Counted from the stretch's first letter, positions 1 through 11,124 are shown. The stretch: DNA of 35,623 nt from Oopsacas minuta (GCA_024704765.1 JAKMXF010000071.1:1-35623); one strand, 5' to 3'. The notes: a model not told the origin generated them from the letters alone. Made by a program: numbers and translations.

Positions 1-459
1 GATCTGTTTGATCAAGTGGCAATGGACCTCCCCCTTACGTCTGAGATAGGCGAACTAGTCGACTACTTTGAGAGGACGTATATCGGTCGCACGCTAGCCA
101 GTGGATACCATGTAGCGGCGACGTTCCCCATCGACCTGTGGAACTACCACCTCAGCACGCCCTTCGGGCTCCCCCGTACAACCAACGCCGTGGAGGCATG
201 GCACCACAGCTTCAATGCCACTGTCGGCTGCCATCACCCCACCATATGGAAGTTCCTCCTAGCCCTCAAGCGTGAGCAGGGCCTAGTGGAGGTGCGGCAT
301 ACTAACTACCTCGTTGGCAAGCCACCAACCAAGCGAAGGCGGTCCCAACAGAGTGAGGAAGCGTTGAAGACTCTAGTTCGTGAATATTATTCTCAAGATC
401 GTTCTAAAATGGAGTTCTTGCAGGGTGTAGCACATCATTTCAGTCTGGGAGCCGATTAA
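1..459 (+). CDS. MULE (Mutator-like) transposase, C-terminal part, cut by window start
   Basis: The frame is already open at base 1 and stops at 457-459, so only the C-terminal ~152 residues are present. The sequence has the pattern of the region after the catalytic core in animal Mutator-like transposases: a helix-rich stretch, then NAVEAWHHSFNATVG (about 178-222), then a basic tail (KPPTKRRRS). Residues 1-89 are almost identical to the minus-strand copy at 496-764. This copy continues past the shared part with a C-terminus that the other copy lacks, so it is the more complete 3' end. No stop or frameshift is visible, so it could belong to a once-active element whose catalytic part lies before the window. 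Family assignment is by motif recognition only. Confidence 0.72.
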   Translation, partial: DLFDQVAMDLPLTSEIGELVDYFERTYIGRTLASGYHVAATFPIDLWNYHLSTPFGLPRTTNAVEAWHHSFNATVGCHHPTIWKFLLALKREQGLVEVRHTNYLVGKPPTKRRRSQQSEEALKTLVREYYSQDRSKMEFLQGVAHHFSLGAD

Positions 460-764
460 CATGTTAATCTAAAGGATTATCTCTAATCAATGTATTTGAG
501 GGCTAGGAGGAACTTCCATATGGTGGGGTGATGGCAGCCGACAGTGGCATTGAAGCTGTGGTGCCATGCCTCCACGGCGTTGGTTGTACGGGGGAGCCCG
601 AAGGGCGTGCTAAGGTGGTAGTTCCACAGGTCGATGGGGAACGTCGCCGCTACATGGTATCCACTGGCTAGCGTGCGACCGATATACGTCCTCTCAAAGT
701 AGTCGACTAGTTCGCCTATCTCAGACGTAAGGGGGAGGTCCATTGCCACTTGATCAAACAGATC
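1..764. repeat. 269-bp near-perfect inverted repeat (arms 1-269 and 496-764)
   Basis: Base i pairs with base 765-i from 1/764 through 269/496. I found one difference: C at 153 against A at 612, where T on the other strand would be C. The arms are transposase-coding DNA. The 226-bp spacer (270-495) holds the unique 3' end of the left copy plus non-coding sequence. The left arm reaches the window edge, so the repeat may be longer. Confidence 0.9.
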
Positions 765-1020
765 GTGTACGTCTGCTGGTCGGGCAAAAGCAAGGGCTGG
801 TATCCTCCGGATGCACATAGCCAACTCTTCGTCATGTGTGTAGGCAGACTGCAGCCCTACAGACTGCACATGTCGCCAGATATTCTGTGTGAGGTGGAAG
901 AAGCAGCACTTCACTACTGTGTTAGGCCAGACATGCTCAAAGCTGGTAATCGGGCCCTTCTCAAAGTCCAGGAGCATCTGTTGAGGCTGGGCAAGTGGAT
1001 ACAGTAGGCCAATCAAATTA
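483..1020 (-). pseudogene. Truncated MULE transposase, inverted second copy
   Basis: Minus-strand reading gives the middle of a MULE transposase: LLDFEKG, then VVKCCFFHLTQNIWRHVQ with the C-x2-H typical of the MULE DDE core, then ALAFARPADVHDLFDQV, then the same C-terminal block as the copy at 1-269. It is broken at both ends. At the 3' side, homology stops at 496 inside ALK and runs into unrelated sequence and a stop. At the 5' side, the first catalytic aspartate region and any DNA-binding domain are missing, and the protein joins directly to the iteron terminus at 1021-1087. This looks like an internally deleted MULE in which a terminus was brought next to the middle of the transposase. It is unlikely to be functional. 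Confidence 0.7.
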
Positions 1021-1087
1021 GGTGCGAATTGTCGCTGGTGCGAATTGTCGCGGTGCGAATTGTCGTGGTGCGAATTGTCGGTATCCG
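1021..1087 (-). mobile_element. MULE terminus: four 15-bp iterons plus end motif
   Basis: On the minus strand this reads CGGATAC followed by four tandem copies of CGACAATTCGCACC separated by 0-2 bases, then TTTGATTGGCC just outside (to about 1004). The order end motif, four iterons, TTGATTGGCC recurs in the opposite orientation at 35488-35566, so this is the conserved terminus of one transposon family. It abuts the transposase fragment at 483-1020, which supports assignment to that MULE. Confidence 0.65.
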
Positions 1088-1516
1088 TCTCATGAGATTG
1101 GAGCAAAAGCTTGAACAATTGGAAAGTTAACTTCAGAGAATTTGAGAGCAATTGAATAAAAGCTTTCTAAACTGTACAACAGAATTATATAAATAAGAAT
1201 GTTTATTATATCACTGAATAATCATAGAAAATTAAGTGATTTAGATTTCGTTTAGTTTAGGCCTTCATCAGTGTGCTCAGCTTAGCGGGCGATTATTCGG
1301 GTAGAGGCTGTCATAAGAGTTCGAGTAATTTAGAGAAAGAAGAAAACTCAGGTGATTGATTAAATTATAATTTATTATAAACTCGTAATGAAAAAATCTG
1401 TATACAATTCCAATAATATGTAAAAAATAAACAGCTGGTACTAAATTTAAAATCTTTAACATAAACTCTAAATTAATATATCTTCAACAAGTTATACAAG
1501 AACTGATATATTCACG
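1088..1516. other. Gene-free spacer, likely 3' flank of VPS8
   Basis: AT-rich with no supported coding sequence. On the minus strand an AATAAA hexamer (TTTATT at 1371-1376) lies about 140 bp past the VPS8 stop and could serve as its poly(A) signal. Nothing else is recognisable. Confidence 0.35.
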
Positions 1517-4500
1517 TTAAAAGCTATAGTCGTTAGAATATATTTGAGAGTTATCAGGATACAAAATAGATTTGATAGAAGCGAAAGATTTTCTCTGATT
1601 TTTAGAGATACAACTACTTCGATTGGCATCTGTAGATTTTTCATCTACAATTTTGGTTGATATTAGGCTAGAATCTTGCTTGGATATTTCTTGACAAATG
1701 GGACAAGAAAGGAGGTTGAACTCTCCCCCCATCTTTAAGAGCCACAACTTTTCGCATTCCATATGGTAAACATGAGAACAGTTAAACACCACAACATCGT
1801 CCGGCTCGGAAGACCCTGAGCATGTGACTTTAAGACTCTTTTTACAAAGCTCGCATCTCATAGATTTAGGATTGATAGCCCTGCTTGCAGAACATCTGAG
1901 ATGCTGAAAACTCTCATCCAGATCTTTGAGAATAATAGAATTTACTGTATTGAGAGTGGTCAGCTGGTAGCTACAACCATCAAGCATATTCAACATCATG
2001 TTTCTAAAATCAACGATTAATCCACAACTTGAGAAGCTCTCATTGGTGATCTTCTGGAATAGTGCTGGCATGCTAACATGTGCGTTCATAGACTTGAGTA
2101 GTGTACGGACTAATTCTTGTTGATGATTCTGATTCAGGTCTGAGTTAGATTCCGCTATAGCGTCTAACAATTGGAACCATAAATTCTCCTTTTCAGCCTC
2201 CTTGAGATGTCTAGAGGACCGTTCTAATAGTCCCATAACTAAACTGAGTTTTCTATGCAGCGTCTTCTCATTGGCTTTGTTAGAAAGTTCTTCATTCAGA
2301 TTATTCAACAAAATTAGGAATGCATCTTTGAAATTATTATTCCGTTCATACAGAAACGCGCTAGACTCTCTCAGGCCAGATTTATTACAAATCTTTAGAA
2401 CAATATCACTCCTGAACTGCTCGGTTTTACGGATATGAGAGAGTACATTATCTGGTTGGTACCTGGCTAGTAATTCTATATATAGTTCTTGTAGTTCAAA
2501 TGATAATTGTAAAGAATCGAATTTAGCTGAAGATTCCATTTGTACCAATTGTATGACCTCATGCAAGAAATCGAATTGAAGTCTAGAATCTTCTTTCAAT
2601 TGTACTTTCACAATGGAGTCTATTTTATTGAAAAGATAAAGAGAAACCAACTCAGCAGAGTCTCTAGGACTGATGTGAGCGAGGAGAATGATGCGTCGAA
2701 TTGTTTCAGAGCTGATCTCATCTTTCTCACTTAGTGAGAGGTCTGTTCCACTGAGGGCCTGATGGATCAGCCTAAACACGAGGTGTGTACGACTTGGTTC
2801 GTTCCAATAACACTGGAGTACATCTGTGTATTGTCGTCTGGACAGATAAATCTTCTCACAAATCTGATAGAAACGACCTTCTAACGCCCAAACAAGAATC
2901 GAGGTTTGATAGAAATCCTTAGGGAATGCTCCAGAATCCATTAAGTCTAATATTGCTTGTTGTTTATCAGAATGAGAAATATTTTTAGCATTTTTGAGTG
3001 CTTCAAGCAATTCTTCATAGACCGAGTACTCTATCTTGTAATGCGAGACAAACTTTCTACACAGTCTGGCTAGGAATGTCAAAAAAGCAGACAGGGGGGT
3101 GCTATTCAGCAGCTCATGATGCTTAGTGGTATCACTGCGTAAGAATACTATTATTAGAGCATCTACAAGTTGCTGTGGGATAGGAGTGTTTGAGGATTCT
3201 TCATCACAAGCAATGCTCAGAATGTTGAAGAAATCTTTACAGTTGAAATAGATAAGAACACGCAAATACGGATACGGCTGTACGTCAGACAGTCCGGGGC
3301 TGCCCTCAGCAGAAATGATGAGTGAAAATGTTTGTCGCTTTACAGGGACAACCAGCTCGTGAGGGAGATCTCCACTAGGATATGCTCTCCCAGATAAACA
3401 ACAATTTAAATATACTAACAGTTTATAGCCCATGCTTTCATTCCGTGACGACATCTCTCCTAGCATTCCATCGGAATTAGGTTTAAATTGTAGATACAAA
3501 TGTTCTATTAGTATGCGTAAAGGGGAAACAAAGTCTTTGAGGCCAGTACTGTAGGAGTATATTATCAGACCGTACAGATTGTACTCCGCACTAATGTTAA
3601 TTATCCTTTCAAAGTCCAGATTACCATTAACAGTCAGATGTGGGATTATTTGTTCTAACTCGTCCACATGGCCATTCTGTACGAATATATCTATGAGATA
3701 ATTGGCATACACCAAATCGAGATCAAGGATTCTATCTTCAACTATCCAATGTCCAAGAGCCTGATAATATATAAATGAGTTTGTAGAGCCATACTCATCA
3801 AACTTTTCAAATAACTCACCGAATATTTCATTATGCATATCCAGCACCAAACAGCAATCTATACTAACTTTAGCGATCTGGTACACATCTGGCATTTCCT
3901 TGCTAGGATCCTTATTGTCATAAAAAAGGGATTTGAGGCTCAATTCAACATAAGTTAGAGAAAGATCGAACAGTGTTTGTTTGAGTTGCTGTTTCCGCTC
4001 TGCTGAATTAACAGACAATCCAATTGGTGCGCCAGCTGTTCCGTCAAGAAAAGCTCTGGCAAGTTGGAAAGCTTCAGTTATTTTAAAATCTCTCAATAGA
4101 GTATCTAAGCGATGCTTCCAATTAGGAATATACAACCCAACTATATCCCTAATCCCTAGAATATACACATTTACGCTCTCTGAATGAGAGAACTGACAAA
4201 TACTATTGAAGCAGGCGTGACGACTGGCGGCTTCGAAGAGAGGGGGAGGTGTACCACCAGCTTCAAAGCTTTTGAAGAACTGAGAACCATATACTATGGA
4301 TATGTCACGAAGATCTAAAGTCTGAATCTCTTGATTCAAATCTACATCTACCAAATGGAAAATTTCTCCAGGGTCCATCACCCCAATAGATGTTGTGCTT
4401 AGCCAATTCAGAGACACGATCTCGTGGGTTAAATTTAATATCTTAGTCTCTCTACAACGAATGTAACGTTTAACGTGATCTATAAATACTGTTATGAGTT

Positions 4501-5376
4501 TGATTCTACGCTCCCGTCCAATAGCTAGTATTACGTCATCAAACTCATCATGTAGAGGTCTGTAAGTCATGAGAGGCAATAACTGGCCGTCTCCTTTCAA
4601 GAAGTATCTGTCTAATACCTTAAATTCAGGAATAGTAGCTGTTATATAAACAGAATCAGCGGTTCCTAATGCTAGCAATCCTATCTTAGTGAGAGTAAGA
4701 TTAATTGGAGATCTGAATAGAGAGAAATTAAGGATGGGGTAGATGGGACTTTTAAGAGAAACATCAATCAGAAAAGTACTCTCATACGAGCGGACTCCTA
4801 TTATATGTTTGAAACGTACCAATACCATTTTCCCGATGCTATCCAGGATAATAGCCTCGTGACAGCCATCAGTGAATCTAGCTAGCAGGACAGAAGCCCC
4901 CTCTGTAATCACTTCTGAACAGAGCTGCAAACATTTTCCATTTGAATAGTCCCATAGGCTGACAGGACCCCTAGCGTGTCCTACAAGTAGCTGTGAGGTA
5001 GAACGTTGGTTGGGAAGAGAGAAAAAGTCAAGTGAAGAAACCGAGCCCAATTCGGAAGCAAAGCCTGTTCTACCAAGGATAAGTCTAAGCTTGTTGTCTG
5101 GGGGAGGTGAGAAGAGGAGGACTGTTCCTAAATTTGTTCCCAAGATCAGAGATCCCTGATTCCCTGAAGTTATGCAAGTTATTTTGATGAAGGACTGAGA
5201 CTCACAATGAGATAGTAAATGAGAATATGATTCCTTTATCACTATTGAATCTTCAAGAGAGAAAGAAGCAGAGTTTCGAGTTCGAGAAATGTAAGCAGAA
5301 GTTTGGAAAGCATTTTGGATATTGTCTTCTGTCTCCTCATCTGACGGATCATTCGTATCATTCGAAATTGATTGAT
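1517..5376 (-). CDS. VPS8: VPS8, CORVET complex subunit (5' end incomplete)
   Basis: VPS8 is the subunit specific to CORVET, the early-endosome tether that binds Rab5 on membranes. Numbering from the GTG codon at 5240-5242 (1241 residues to the stop): an N-terminal beta-propeller including GHARGPVSLWDYSNGKCLQ (88-106) and FKHIIGVRSYES; then a long alpha-solenoid with the family block KLLVYLNCCLSGRAYPSGDLP and YQICEKIY; then a C-terminal RING-H2 (about 1130-1183: CELC, CSHVYH, CPIC). The solenoid and RING are uninterrupted in one exon. The frame stays open upstream to 5413 (stop at 5414-5416) with no in-frame ATG. Polypyrimidine plus AG just upstream of 5376 is a plausible splice acceptor. Animal VPS8 is near 1430 residues, so 100-180 N-terminal residues probably lie in an upstream exon I could not find. 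Identity is secure; the start is not. Confidence 0.93.
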
Positions 5377-5539
5377 CTTTTGAGAAGATAAATGAGCATT
5401 TAGAGAAGCCATATTAAATCTATTTAGATTTTATAAGAAAATATATAGTAATGATACTAGTGAATAATCGTATACTAAGGCAATAGCTTGGAATCAGTTC
5501 GTATAACAATGGACATTCCTGGATTTGGTATTTATAGCA

Positions 5540-5880
5540 TTAGTATATACGTATAGCCCGTTAACTCGAACATTCATATCTCGAACCCATACTTGTCAAC
5601 CTTAGTGAAGAAAAATGCAGGATGATTAGTACTAATTTGGCGGGACATCGTGGGATGTAGCATATTTGTATTACTATTAGGCTGGACTATACGAAAAAGG
5701 GACAATTGGCAAGTATGCGAACGAATTTCCATTTCCCCTCGTTATACTATTCGGTTTACGTTCGCTATCTCGAACGGGTCACTCCCTTCATTGTACTTTT
5801 AGTACTTATCGCATCCGTTAACATTCGATTTTTCGTACAGATTTTCAGGGTTCGAGTTAGTGGATGTTAAAAGTATATCT
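5540..5880. mobile_element. Pogo/Tigger-like MITE relic
   Basis: The left side reads CCCGTTAACTCGAAC and the right side, reverse-complemented, reads TCCACTAACTCGAAC, the kind of TIR seen in pogo-like MITEs. Several more TCGAAC/GTTCG motifs lie between. The right end, ACAGATTTTCAGGGTTCGA, recurs at about 13803-13822, so it is a dispersed repeat. The borders are approximate and no clear TA duplication was seen. Confidence 0.35.
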
Positions 5881-6300
5881 ATACTATTAACAGCTAATTT
5901 GGCTGTTTACTACAGCTAAGGAACTGTCATACAACAGGGCAAACGGTGTATTTGCCTACCAATTGATATCGCTTAGATAGCTGCATAATTTTAATACAGG
6001 TTTGGGTTACGTACTACCCTGTTGATTGGAATTTCTTGGCAAGTACCTATTCTGCCCCCGGGGCCAATAATTTCTCTCGGCGGTAAGGTTTACTATTAAT
6101 AGTAACTGAGACTGACCAGTCGGTTTGGGGCACCTCGGAAATTAGCAGTGTACAGTAACACGAATTTCAGGTTAATCAGATTTAAATTCATTGATCATGA
6201 AACATAGCAATGTCCAAATATCTTTAATATTTTCTTTATTACTATATAAGTTAACATGGCATGGGGACATTGATTTACCTATCCCGTAAAATTATGTATT
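5881..6300. other. Gene-free stretch between relic repeats
   Basis: No open frame with family resemblance, no tRNA, and no array is visible here. It lies upstream of VPS8, so a missing first exon of that gene could be here or farther right, but I cannot point to one. Confidence 0.3.
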
Positions 6301-6470
6301 CATTTAGAGGGCCGATATATGCATAAGTAAACTCAACACGCCTAACGGCGTCGAACAAATGGTCACTCGATGAGGTTAGGACACATTTTGGGAATGGAAT
6401 GTTGCCACATTCCTGCGTTGCTAGGGAAAAATTTTTCCCAAAGTGGCACATTTAAGTGGCTAATAATACA
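6301..6470. repeat. Dispersed repeat family B, copy 1
   Basis: Starts CATTTAGAGGGCCGATAT and includes GGAATGGAATGTTGCCA and GTTGCTAGGGAAAAA. The same order of blocks occurs in the same orientation at 27033-27208. No coding content or obvious terminal repeat was seen, so its class is unknown. Confidence 0.7.
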
Positions 6471-6580
6471 AGTTCCACACACATTTGGGCCTGGGTCTTT
6501 TTTCTGTTAAACTACAATAATAAAGCTACAAGAAAATCATAATAGGCTTTTGTTGCAATTTATTCTAAGTTATGTATCTA

Positions 6581-6731
6581 CAGTGGAGTCTCCGAAACGG
6601 ATCCGTTGGGGACATGGTATCTGTCCGTTGTAGAGAATTGTCCGCTCCTCGGAGGCTGTCTAAGCAGTAATTACATGCTTGGCAAATTCAATCCGTGCCA
6701 TGAAGTTAGTCCGTTTTGGGAGACTCCACTG
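6581..6731. mobile_element. 151-bp MITE with 22-bp terminal inverted repeats
   Basis: The left end starts CAGTGGAGTCTCCGAAACGG. The right end, reverse-complemented, starts CAGTGGAGTCTCCCAAAACG. They match over about 22 bases with one or two differences. The left flank is TA and the right flank AA, so the target duplication is decayed or absent. The CAGT start and size fit a Tc1/mariner or pogo-derived MITE. Confidence 0.75.
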
Positions 6732-7155
6732 AATATCATTTACCATATGATTAATCTTATTATTATACATTTGGCTTATACTACGCACGATATTAATAAT
6801 TTGTTTTACGACTGGGGATTTTATTTTGATAAGAAACATGACCCAGAGCAAGGATACTACTGTATTTTGTTGCGGTGATGTGTATTAACGAAGTTATACT
6901 GTAATAGGTTCCAACTGCTAGTCAGGGAAATTGGTTTATGTCTATAAATAACTGGTAGGGGTCCTGTCAGTTAAGGAAAGAAATTCAGGACTTAAGATTA
7001 TTTTAAATGTTTTATCAAATTAACTAACACAACCAAACAGCATAACACTACAATAATAATCTGTGATACAATGACTAACTGAAACACATCCTAACCTACA
7101 TTTATACTAATTAAAACATATATCTAAGCTTGCTCTAAAATTCCAACCTACTCTC

Positions 7156-10100
7156 TTATAAGTCATCATGTGTATGTGATTGAATATCTTCGTCTATTTC
7201 CTCATCAGATATAACCAGATCTTCTGGATAAGAATAATCTTCCTGATCAGATGAGGAGTCCTCCCCCTCACTATCTGCCTCAGGTTCTGGTTCTGGTTCT
7301 GGTTCAGGTTCAGGTTCTATCACAGCATCAATGTCTATGTTTAGATTGGAGCGGAGCATCCGGTCTATACGGATAGCAAAGTCTGAAGAGTCTGCGAGAG
7401 AGTAACCAGACCTGAGCACTGCCGTGTCATAGAGTATACGAGCTAGTTCCTCTGCCTGTTGGTCGGGAGACTCAGATTTAACTTTCCGTAAAAGCTCAAT
7501 GATGACGGGATGTCGGGGATTCAGTTCTAAAGTTTTCTTCTGGTTCTTGTATGTATCAGACCCCGGCTGTTTGTAGGCCTGAGCAGCAGCTACTCTCTCC
7601 ATGTTAGCAGACCACGCCCACTGTGCAGCTACAAGAGCACACGGAGAGTCGGTAAGTCTGTTGCTGACAGTTGCCTTCTCGATTACATCTGTTAGGGCAG
7701 TTTCCTTCAACCAGTCGGTGAGAGGCTGGAACTCCTCCTGTAGACTCTCCAGACGCTGTTTGGCTAACTCTCCTTCGTCTGAGAATGTTAGTCCCTCCTT
7801 AGCAACGTCCTGGAATTTCTTACCTTCGTATTCCGGCATTGACTGTACTACATACTCGTCAATAGCGTCTACGAAATATAACACTTCGTATCCCTTCTTC
7901 AGCACCCTCTCTACAAACGGAGACTTCTCCACCTCCTCTCGCTCCTTACCAGCCATGTAGTAGATATGCTCTTGTTTAGGTCGCATCCTCTCTAAATAGG
8001 ACTCCAAGCTAGTCAGATCCTCTTCGTGATGTGAAGAGAGAAATTGCAGCAGCTTAGCAATACGAGTCTTGTTACCAGAGTCTTCCAGGATACCAAACTT
8101 CAGAGTATTACCAAATTCTTTCCAGACTTCTTTAAAGTCCTCAGTAGATAACTTCTTCAACATTTCTAAAGCTTTACGCACCAGTTTTTTCTTTATAACT
8201 TTGAGGAGTTTGTGTTGTTGCAGTGTTTCTCTACTCACGTTAAGAGGAAGGTCATCACTATCAACTACTCCCCACAACCAGCTCAGATACCGAGGCATCA
8301 AGTCATCCATGTCGTCTGTGATAAAGATACGTCTTACGTACATCTTAATACGATTATCCATTGACTTGTTCATGTCGGAATAGAAAGCAGAAGGAAGTTT
8401 GTTAGGGACGAACAGAATGGATCTGAAGGTAGGCTCTCCTTCAGCTGTGAAGTGAATCTTTGCCAGAGGGTCAGAAGTCTCCTTGGTGAAGACTTTATAA
8501 AATTCGTTATACTCAGAATCTTCAACCTCTTTTGCTTTGCGGCGCCAGATGGGTTTAGTGTCATTCATTAGTTCCCAGTCCCAAACAGTTTTTTCCACTG
8601 TCTTTGTTTTAGGTTTGTCTTCTTTGTCCTCTGCGACCTCTACATCATCCTCTGGAGCCTATAAGAATAATATTCATATAGATGTTGAATTTTAATCTCA
8701 GTACTTCAAACCTCGATTATTGAGATTTAGGTTCACATTTGCTTTTAGATTCACGTAAGGACAACCTCACTTCGTCATTCGCATTTAAGAATAAATAATG
8801 ATAAACCAATTATTTATTGGTAATTAGATTTCTTATCTAAATTTAGTAAGCAAATTGCATCAATTGATAAATTACTATCTATATGAAACGAACACTAAAT
8901 ATATTTACCTCGGGATCCTCTTCAGTCTTATCTTCCGTGTCTGTCTCCGTATCAGATATCTCTTGCTCCTCTTCCTCTATCCGAGAGTTCCACAGATAGA
9001 TGGGAAAATTAATGAACTGAGAATATTTCTTGACAAGTTTCTGTACACTATTCTCTTCTAAGAAGTTCTTAGATTCCTCTTTTAGGAATAAACTAACTGT
9101 AGTTCCTCTTTGCAAAGTATTGCCTCTCGGATCTGTCATTATTTTGAACTCAGATCCATCACTCTCCCATATGTATTGCTCATCATCATTATGTTTGCTA
9201 GTAACCACTACTGTGTCTGCTACCAGGAAGCTAGAGTAGAATCCGACACCAAACTGACCAATCAAATCTTGACTAACCTACACAATATATAAAGATGAAT
9301 TCGAGATCGGCTGAGAGAGAATTAATATTTCAATTAGGACAATAAATTATGTTATAACTTTGGTTTATCACACCTTTCACTTTCAACCAATTCATGTTGC
9401 TCTTAACAGTAGACCCTCGCATATTCAACCTCATGCATAGAACTGATACAATCTTAAGAAAATGATTCAATAAGTTCAAAATACTTTATTATATCCAATT
9501 CTACAGGGGGCTGTGGTTCAAATATAATACGATGTACGGATGTTGCAGTCTTTTCATCTTTTATACACCCTTCGTAAATATGTACTCTTATATCTAGTAT
9601 TGATTCTATGCTATTCACTAATCCGAACGATATTATAATTGATAGGTTACCAGGCCGTTCAGAATAAAGAGGGCTACTTTATTATGATATAACTTGTGTG
9701 TAAAATACCACTGAGGTAAAAGAATAATTTACTTACTTGAGCATCGTTTTCTTGATTCTGTACTTTCTCTATTAAGTCAGCTGTACCAGATTTCGCTATT
9801 GTGCCCAGATTCTTCTCCAATTCCTCTCTTGTCATCCCAACTCCTGTGTCTGTGATGTGTATGGCTCCATTCTCTTTGTCTACTTTTATACGAATAGAAA
9901 GATCCTCTCCACTATCGAGCGCACTCTTATCTGTGAGAGATTTGAAGCGAATTTTGTCAAGTGCATCTGATCCATTGGAAATTAACTCTCTTAAGAAAAT
10001 CTCTTTGTTTCGATACAAACTGTTGATAATAATCTTCATCATGCTAAAAGTTGAAACAATTAATGTCTGTAAATCCAAAATAGTAATTAGTTATATTACA

Positions 10101-11124
10101 TAAATAAAGAATTTTGAATAGCTACCAACTATTCTATTTACTCCAATTATTTTGCATCACATTAATTGATTTAATTATTATAAGCTATTTAGTAAACTAA
10201 TCCAAATTGAAATACTGTAAAACCTCTGAGTTCCGAGCAGACTCGTCCGGAGGTTGCACGGATCTTAGAAATAACATTAAATATATGGGAGATCCAATTT
10301 GTAAAACAAAATACAATATTGAGATTCATTCGAATCGGCGAATCTGGATGTTATAACGGTTTGGTTACTAAGAAATGTATTAAACATGAAGTATAACTGA
10401 AGACAACTCTATTAAAAGGAAAATTAATAGCCGAAAATATTCAAATAGATTTTAAACATTTTGGAAAAATGGTGCCGGATTCGACTGCATGTGATTTAAT
10501 GTAAGATTCGAGCCTATTCAGCAAAACTGAGTATATTTTTTCTGGTATTATTCGCTACTACGCAAAAACTAGACCTGTGACAGCTATACATTACCCTACT
10601 CGAATTATTTAGTATCATAATCATACTAGCCAACTGTTCCGATTTCTCGGGAATGTATTTAATGTTATGTCCCGCTTTTGGGTAGAACAGACTATACTAA
10701 TACCAATATGCTATCTCCAGCCTCCGACGTTGTACAAATAAAATAATACCTTCCGTCTCGCTTTTCTCTTCACCATAGTTGACAAGTATGCGTGATAATA
10801 ATATGTTATGTTTATGCATTTCTGAATTAGCTAAATGGATATGAGCACATACCGGTTAACTTCAGCAGCGAACACTTTCTTCTCAGCACTGTCTCGCAGC
10901 TGCTTCATCTCTGCTACACTCAGTCCGTCCAGCTTTATGGCCTCCTCTTCCCTCTTTACTACATTATCATCAGTGCGGCCCCCCTCTTGGAAGGCACCCA
11001 AATCATCCTCAACAGATGGAAATAATTCATCCTCCTCCTCGGCTCTAACATACGTGGGAGTCAATGTCAGAGCAAGGAGAGCCAGTAGTATACAACTTAG
11101 CAGTAAGCTTCTTGTAGACAGCAT
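7156..11124 (-). CDS. HSP90B1: Endoplasmin (GRP94, ER Hsp90), four exons
   Basis: ER-lumen Hsp90 chaperone that folds secreted and membrane client proteins using ATP. Exons: 10853-11124, 9737-10043, 8909-9277, 7156-8658 (minus strand). Introns of 809, 459 and 250 bp all have GT-AG ends and phases 2, 0 and 0. The joined product is about 816 residues. Exon 1 carries a hydrophobic signal peptide (leucine-rich to about residue 28, then an acidic pro-like segment). Exon 2 has the GHKL ATP pocket ([20 protein letters not shown] and [11 protein letters not shown]). Exon 3 has [15 protein letters not shown] and an acidic linker. Exon 4 has [13 protein letters not shown], the middle-domain block [20 protein letters not shown], and the C-terminal dimerisation region, then a Glu-Pro repeat, an acidic tail and the terminus HDDL. 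That ending differs from the usual KDEL/HDEL retrieval signal. Start chosen at 11122-11124 because it is followed directly by the signal peptide. Confidence 0.95.
9278..9736 (-). other. GRP94 intron 2
   Basis: Begins GTAAGTAAATT and ends with AG before GTTAGTCAAGAT on the minus strand. It contains TTCACTAATCCGAACGA at about 9615-9631, a motif also found at about 24577-24593 in intergenic DNA, which suggests a decayed transposon piece inside the intron. Confidence 0.6.
10044..10852 (-). other. GRP94 intron 1
   Basis: The donor GTATGTG follows the split arginine codon and the acceptor is CAACTTTTAG. At about 10221-10255 lies ACCTCTGAGTTCCGAGCAGA, which resembles the end of a Tigger/pogo-like MITE, but I could not find a partner end. 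Splicing restores the Hsp90 block [14 protein letters not shown]. Confidence 0.6.

Noticed and set aside
750-1007. Open frame of 85 codons on the plus strand
   Set aside because: It is antisense to the MULE transposase fragment, and its composition reflects the codons of the other strand.
6606-6878. Open frame of 90 codons on the plus strand
   Set aside because: It starts inside the 151-bp MITE and runs into AT-rich spacer; no family resemblance.
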